This document shows, in pieces, positions 23,644-31,200 of a DNA stretch of 33,600 bases. Numbering within the stretch: the first letter of the stretch is position 1; every line of letters starts with the position of its first letter. Where the stretch lies: positions 1-33,600 of IMG/VR virus record IMGVR_UViG_3300031539_000161; one strand, given 5' to 3'. The notes beneath the pieces are model-generated. The model was not told the DNA's origin, did no database searches, and was given only the letters and a program-made list of their open reading frames with translations. The translations under genes were made by a program, and so were the position numbers. The DNA comes from a virus.

Positions 23644-25286
23644 TGTCAACATACTATAATTACGTAAGAAGAGGAACCGAGTCTCAGGTAGACTGGGGGA
23701 AGATAGGTAAAGGATTAACTGACGAGATCACTAGAATATCTAAAGATAGAGAGGCCAAGAGAACTGAGCTTGATAAGCTAAACACTGATCTTATTAGATC
23801 AGCTTCTGAGGTTACTGCTCCAGAGCAAGAATATGTTAGAAACTTAGTGCTCAATGGTACTAACGAGATGAAAAACCTTGCACTAACAAATAACAATTTA
23901 CTAAAGAGAGGCATCATAACTCCAGCTCAGTACAGAATGGTTATGGAGAACATGAGTGCTGGAGTAAGTAACTTAGATAAGGCTTCCAAGGAGTTTGATT
24001 CTTCATACAAGAAAAGTATGGAAAGACTCGCTAAAGGAGAGATGGGATTTAGAGAAGAGAAATTAAAAGAGAATCTATTCAAATACGGTAACCTTAAAGA
24101 CAAGACATTGTACGTTGCGCCAGATGGCTCTATGTATATAACTAGTATCGATGAGAATGGAAACCCAGTTGCTGATCCTAAAAAAATGATGAACACTAGT
24201 GTGCTTGCTCAGGGGCTAGGGCAAGAGATAACCTCTTTTGATTTAAATGCTAACTTAGAGAAGGGCGTGAATTCAATAGGTTCTGTTGTTGAAGTTCTAA
24301 GAAAGAACGGGGTTCTTACAACAGAGTCTCCGATGAATAATCCAAAGTACAAAGAGGCTCGTGATCTTTACATAGATTCTATAATGGGAGACCCAAATAA
24401 TGTGGTTGACATATTAGGAGATTTTCTTGGTAGAGAAGATATAGCTCAAGATGTTAATGGTAACTTTATTCCAACAGAACAACAAACTAAGGAGGTAAGA
24501 GAAAAGATTACTTCAATGTTTGATGCAATGGTTTCTAAGAAAGATGTTGCTATGCCTGTTTTTGCTCCTACTGGAGGAAGCGGAGGAAGTGGATCTGGAG
24601 CAGCTACAGAGGCTCAACTTGGAAGTAATCTTAAAGACTTAGTTTCTGGAGACCCTACAAGATCTAAAATTTCAGCACAGTTTTTCGCAAGTCAAAATCC
24701 AAATATTAGATCAATTGATAGAGCTAATGGAGTAATAACTATTAACTTTAATGACGGAAGTCCTGCTCAGTCTTTTGATCAAAATCAGGAGGGTATGAAT
24801 GCTGAACTTGTTGCAAGGGGGCTAGTGGGCTTCTTAATGCCTAAAGCAATATCTAATGTAGAGAAAGTTTTAAAGCTTGGAGGTATTACTCCAGGTCTTC
24901 AGATGGCCACCACGCCTATTGGATACGCTCCTACAGCGCAGATATTACCTCTATCTGAAACAATGATTATGTATGAGGGTGCTCCAGCTACTGCATCTGA
25001 TATAATTATGAACATATCTCCAGATGAAGATAATGTCAATGACGTTAATAAAGCTTTAATGGCCATAGACCCAACGCTATCTGTAAAACCAACTCCTTCA
25101 TCATGGTTATCAACTCAAGATCAAGTGGATTTATTCAAGAATGGAGTTAAGGTAGGAACAGTTAATTTTGATGATGACGGTGATCAGATGTTATTAATTG
25201 ATTTGATCAATCAATCTAGAATTCAAGGTAACCAACAACAAGCCGCACCTGCTCAGGGTGGATCAGTAAATTATTCAGATTTATAA
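23643..25286 (+). CDS. Internal virion / ejection protein (T7 gp15-like position)
   Basis: The 547-residue protein follows the gp14-like gene with TAATG overlap and precedes the giant gene by three bases. The N-terminal ~140 residues are charged helix (EITRISKDREAKRTELDKL, NNLLKRGIITPAQYRMVMEN), then KTLYVAPDGSMYITSIDENG. The middle has a Gly/Ser linker (GGSGGSGSGAATEA) near residue 315, and the C-terminal part is a mix of strands ending in GGSVNYSDL. No enzyme motif is convincing. A lone DDDGDQM near the C-terminus looks like an RNA polymerase motif, but lacks the rest of that domain. Position suggests the middle ejection protein of the inner core. Confidence 0.65.
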   Translation: MSTYYNYVRRGTESQVDWGKIGKGLTDEITRISKDREAKRTELDKLNTDLIRSASEVTAPEQEYVRNLVLNGTNEMKNLALTNNNLLKRGIITPAQYRMVMENMSAGVSNLDKASKEFDSSYKKSMERLAKGEMGFREEKLKENLFKYGNLKDKTLYVAPDGSMYITSIDENGNPVADPKKMMNTSVLAQGLGQEITSFDLNANLEKGVNSIGSVVEVLRKNGVLTTESPMNNPKYKEARDLYIDSIMGDPNNVVDILGDFLGREDIAQDVNGNFIPTEQQTKEVREKITSMFDAMVSKKDVAMPVFAPTGGSGGSGSGAATEAQLGSNLKDLVSGDPTRSKISAQFFASQNPNIRSIDRANGVITINFNDGSPAQSFDQNQEGMNAELVARGLVGFLMPKAISNVEKVLKLGGITPGLQMATTPIGYAPTAQILPLSETMIMYEGAPATASDIIMNISPDEDNVNDVNKALMAIDPTLSVKPTPSSWLSTQDQVDLFKNGVKVGTVNFDDDGDQMLLIDLINQSRIQGNQQQAAPAQGGSVNYSDL

Positions 25287-25289
25287 AAT

Positions 25290-28200
25290 ATGAACGAACA
25301 GGTAATAAGCGATCTATATAATAGAGCGGTATCTAACGGTTACAAGAAAAGTAGAGAAGAGTTTGTTTCTCTAATTCAAACAAATGATGCTGTTCTGAAT
25401 GACATGTATTCTTACGTTCAATCAAAAGGATACGGAAAGGGAGTCGAAGACTTCTCTGTTCTAGTTGGTAAAAAAAAAGACGATACAGGTTTATCTACGG
25501 TCGATGGTACATCGGCTTTGCCAAGCGGTGAGAAGGATACTCTAATAGAAAGAAGCTTTGGTAAAAACGCTGTAACAGACTTCTTTGGAGACATTTACAG
25601 ATCTTATGAAGCTGGATCTTCTAAGGTTGAAAATGTTGATCCAACGATGAATATTTTTGGAAAGAAAGCGTCAGAGTTAGATGACGCTTCGTTAGAGGAA
25701 TTCGTTAAGTCTTATGGAAAGCTTGCAAACACTCCTATTACTGACGAGATGCGTCAGTATCAGAAGGATGTTGAGGAAGCTGGTGGTGGATTTGTAAATT
25801 CTTTAATACAAGCTGTTAAAAATCCAGGGATTATACCACAGCTTGTTGTTGATTCTTTTTCAATGATGGTCCCATTTACAGATGAAGGTATCAGTGAATA
25901 CGGACTAGCGGGAGCAGGTGCGGGAGCTTTAGCTCTTGGTGGTACAGGTGCAGCTTTAGGAGCTCTAGGAGGGCCATTTGCTCCAGTTACCGCGACAGCA
26001 GGCGCAGTAGCAGGTGGTTTAAGAGGTCTTATGGCTGGTATGTCAGCAACCACAGAGGTTGCTCTATCTTATGGGCAGTTCTTAAAAGAAGAGGCCGACA
26101 AAAGAGGACTAGAGTTCAATGCTGAAAATTTAAAAAAATTATTAGAAGATGAAAACGTAGTTAATGAAGCTACGAATAGATCTTTAGCTAGGGGTGCCAC
26201 TATTGGTTTAGTAGACGCGGTTACATCTGGAATAGCTGGTAGAGCTATGGGTGCGACAAAGGCAGCTGTAAAAGGAACCGCTGGCAAGGCGTTGGGAACC
26301 GCTGCTGGCTTGGGAGTAGAAAGTGTGGGTGAAGGTGTTGGTGAGGGCGCTGCTCAAGTTGCTGCTGGGCAAGAGATTTCAGGTGAAGAAATTGCTCTTG
26401 AAATGCTTGGTGGTTTTGGTGGAGGCGTATTCAACGTAGCGGTTGAAAATTTGATTGGAGGAGAAAAGGTTGGCAGATATAGAATCAATGGAGAAGAAGT
26501 ATCAAAGAATAGACTAAACAAATTCTTGTCTACTGCTACTCCCGATCAAGTGGCAAAAACAAACATCGAAATTATAGATGACAATGATGCTTTAAAGATT
26601 GCTGAGGATAAGAAGAAAGAGGCGTTGCTTGCAGGTCAAATTGATCCTGCTGTAACAGATGAGACAGAAAAAGCTAAGTTAGTTAAACTTGAAAAAGAAA
26701 GAGCAAACTTAAAAGGCAACGACACAAAGTCTGCTCAGAACAGAGTTAGAGCCATTGATGAAGAAATTGATGCTATCACTGGTAAGTACACCTTACAAGT
26801 AGAAGAAGAGGGTATATCTTACAAGATTGATGGTTCTAAAATGGACCGAGCAAGATTCGTCGCTGCTGTAGGTGAGGCTAAGAATGAAGAGGCTCTTAAT
26901 GAACTTGAGACTACTGACCCAGAAGTTCAAAAAGTGATTGATGCTAAGAGAGCAGAACTTACTGGAGAGATACAGCCAGTGACAATTAATGTCGCTGACA
27001 AGTACACTACTGATGAGGTTGAAAGAGTAAAAAAACTTCCAATTGAAAATGAGGATGGAGCAACTATGAACCTTGACGGTACCAAGTACGAGAAAGGTGG
27101 TTTAGTTATTCCATTGGCATCAAGAAACCTACCCCTATCAGAACTTACAGCTGAGAGAATCAATCAGTTTGTTCAAGAGAACTCAGAGGCAATTGGGTCT
27201 GACATGGTCAAGGTTGGTATATATAAGTTCCCTGGGCGTAACGAGGCTTCGATAGACATAAACATTGTTGCTGACAGATCTAGAAGAGAAGAAGCACTTG
27301 CAATTGCTAGAGAGCTTGGCCAGGAGTCAATATTTGACCTAGATACATTTGAGAATGTTAAGACTGGAGCAGACGGTAAAAATCCTAAAGTTTTGACTCC
27401 TAAAGAGTTTTTAGGAATTCAGGACAGGTTATCTAGACCAGTTCAAACAGAGGTGATAGTGACCCCTGAAACATCGTCAAACTACGCAAATATGACTGAA
27501 GATAACGAAGGAAACTTCGTGTTCTTCCACGTTGGCAAAAAGGGGTACGACACAGTTAAGAGAGGAACAGGTAAAGCGCCTGTAACGTCAAGAGAAGAGG
27601 CTTCTGCTCTAGGTAAAGTAGGTGGGATGGCCATGTACTATACTGGTCCTGAACAAGGAGAAAGACAAAGTGCAGAGGGTGCTAAGTATGCTGTAAAGGT
27701 TCCTAAAGAAAAGGTTTATGACTTCAATACAGATCCATTAAACCTAATTGAGGAGGCGAAGAAAAGACACGAGGAAGAGAACCCAGGTAAGGCTTTTGAC
27801 CCTAACTCACAGATTGCATACGTAACTAAGATTGCTGGAGAGAGAGGTTTTGATATGGTCGTTGCTGACTGGGCTGGAGGAACAAGAGCGCAGACGACTA
27901 AAGAATTAGCTCCAGTTGACGTAGAAGAATCTACTGGCAATGTCGTGGAGAAGAAATTCTCTGAAGAATTCAAGTCAAACAAAGAGAAAGGATTTAAGTC
28001 TGTTGTTCCAGCTAGAAAGGCTGACAAGCTACAGAAGGTTTACGAAAAGATCAATGAGGCAAGAAACTCTGAGAAGAGATACGACGACCTTTACAGACTA
28101 TACACAGAGACTGAAAAGTACACTCAGCAGGAGATTACTGATCTTATTAACAACTCTGACCTATCTCAAGAGCTAAAGGATGAGTACAACGCAGCCCTTG

Positions 28201-31200
28201 ATTCTAAGGAGGAGAAAAGAAGATCTGAGAAGCCAGCTAAAGTAGAGACTGCTAAACAAAAGAAAGAGGCTCTACCAGAGAACGTAGAAGAAGCAATAAA
28301 GAACTCAGCTAAGACTCTACAGACATCATTTCCTGGTGTTAAGATAATTGTTGCAGACAACATCAGTGACGCCAAGAAACAAATAGTAGATCAACTTACT
28401 CCTATTGGAGGCAAGGAGGCGGCTGAATCTGTGGCTGAGCAAATGAAAACAGCCAGAGGGCAAGCGGTGTTCTACAATGGTAAGCCAGTTGCTGTTATTA
28501 TCAACAAGGAGAAAGCTAGTTCAAACACAGCTGCTCACGAGGTATGGCACCTTATTTTAAGGGAAGCATTTGGTCGTGATGCCAAGAAGTTTAAAAGCTT
28601 CCAGAATGCAATTGCAAGGGAGCTAAAGAACTCTGGATACACAGATGTTTCTGAGTACTTAGATAGATTTGCAGCGGCCTACGAGGGCGATACGGCCTAC
28701 GAAGAGTACTTGGCAGAGCTCGGTGGTCTGTTGACCACAAAAGGTTTTGATCCTAAGAACTTGACTGCTCAAGAGAAGAGCATCCTTAACAAGATCAAGG
28801 ACATCATCAACAAGTTTGCTAAGTCAGTCATTGGTAAGGATCTGTTCTTGAAGGATGCAAAGCCAGAGAACATCCTAGAGTTTATGATCAATGTATCTGA
28901 CTTGTTGGCGAAGGGAGAAGATGTTAGGCCAGTGATTGGTAAGACTAAAGCAAAGAAAGCAAAGGGCATAGAGTCTTCACTTCAAAATGATTTCTCAGAC
29001 TCAGTGTCTAAGTTGACATTTATCTACGACAAGAACTCTAAGAAATTTGAGCAATTAAAGAAGGATGGATTCATTAATGATAATGTATCTATAAATGATT
29101 TCAATGGCAAGACAATGTTATTGCATCAACCAGATGCAGCATTCTCTGGAGAGATCCAGAAGAATGGAGAAACCATTGTGGAAGGTAAGGGTGGCATATT
29201 CTTCCCTGCTAAATTCCATGAAGATCTTTTATTTTGGGCGGGTACTAAAAATACAATTTCACAATTTGTTAATTCCTTAAATAAGATTTCAAAGAGCAAT
29301 GGAGGAAAGATATATATGGCTTTAACATCTGCGCCATATCATAAATTACTTTCTAGCACTACAATGTCTAACGCTTTGGTTGATTTCTTTTCTTCTAAAA
29401 CAGTAGACAAGAACTTTAAAATATCAGAAGCTCAACTTAAATCCTCACTTGTTGACGCAGCAAAACATAAGACTACTAAAAAAATAACTAATAAGAAAAC
29501 TGGTAAAGTTTCTTATAAGGAAGTCGGCTTAAAGATTAATCTATCTAAAAATGACAGCATTGAGTCAATAAAGTCAAAAATAGCCGAAAGGTTAGGCCCA
29601 GATAATAGCAACTTTGATGACAGAAAATTGTTTTCTAAACAGCTTATAAAGCTGATGGCGAATCAAATAAATAAAAACGAAGTTTCAATTGCATCTTTCG
29701 GTAAGTTGTTTTCGCAAGGTATTCAAAATAAATACTTTAAAGGGATAACTAAAACTGGTAAAATAAAGATTTCAGCAGCAAATATGGAGCAGGCTCTTTC
29801 TGAAATGTTTACTGAGCCAATGTTAAAAGAAGGATTTAATGATAGATCCCTAGGAGGAGAAGTGTATGCTATAATTGAAGTTGATGGTGAAGTAGAAGCT
29901 ATTAACACAGATAAACATGAATCATATCCTGTTGCAGTTAAAGCGAAAAATCCAGTTAAGATTCACATATTAAAAGACAGGGTTAATTGGTACGATGTTT
30001 TCAATAAAGAGGGAGAAACTGGTGGCATTAAAGAATCCGAAAGAACAAGCGTTTATCCTTCAACTGGAGTAAGTACATCTGGATTACAATTAAATATTCC
30101 ATTAGTTGAAGTTTCTCAACAAAAGCAACTTCCTGCCAGAGTAAACGAGCAGATCAACAACATCATCTCTGAGCAGAAGGCACTTGGCAATAAGCCAGTT
30201 GATGTTGCTAGAGAGGCTACTAAGTATCTTAAGAGCACCGAAGCGTACAATAAGCTAGGTGACAGAGATAAGGCTAAGGTATTGTCTGGAGTCAAGAGAT
30301 TGTCTGGTATGAGGGTTAAGGTGACCGTAGACGAGTACGCATCACTTAAAGATCAAATTAGACTAGAGGCAAAAGCAGCGAAGGATGCTGTGACAGACTA
30401 CAAGACATCACTAAGAAATCTAGTGGCATCTGTCAGAGCTCTAGTTAAGGCTGGCAAGATCAGCACATTCAGAGCAGGTGTAATTATAGGTAGAATATCT
30501 AAGACCAATCTGACTAGTCCTGAGTCTGTAAATAAGACAATCAGCTACGTTGCAGACATATTTGACAATGCAAACTTGGCAATGAAAGTTAGCCGAGCAA
30601 AGTCTCTTATTAAAAACGCTAAGAGAAACATAAAGAGCAAGATTGGTCAGAACCCTGATTTGTTTACAGCGGCCAAGGTTTTGGCCTCAATAGACCCTCA
30701 CTTTATTCCTACTCCAATGATTGATGATTACCTAGAAATTATGGAGGTAATAGGTGAGAGAGCAAGAGTTCTTTCAATTCAAGACGCTGGAGATCTTACT
30801 GCCAAGATGAATGTAATTATCAACGCGGTAATGAATGAATCTGAATCTGTAGTTAATTCAGCAGAGCAGGAGAAGATAACAATGACTCCAGAGGAAAGTG
30901 TAGAAGCAGCTCAGTCATTGATAGATCAAATTAAATCAGACAAGTTAGATACATCTAACATTGTTGATCCAAATGATGCTGCCGTAGCTAGAAGTATTGC
31001 TTCTATCACAGAGAATGACATGAATGATTTGCTGTCAGTAGATAAAGACGGGATCACTGACTTCTCTAAGCTAAAACTATTACTTGGAATTAGAGAAAAC
31101 ATCAAGGCTGGAATCGTAACTCACGAAGCGATGGTTCTTTCTACAGCTGTAAATCAAAACAGAAATAAGAATCAATTACAAGGTGTAGTTAATAATCTTA

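Noticed and set aside
25170-25190. DDDGDQM in the gp15-like protein, resembling the NADFDGDQM motif of RNA polymerase beta-prime
   Set aside because: crAss-like phages do carry virion RNA polymerases, but here the motif stands alone in a short C-terminal hairpin with no double-psi barrel around it and no other polymerase motif in the protein; treated as chance unless a structure search shows otherwise.
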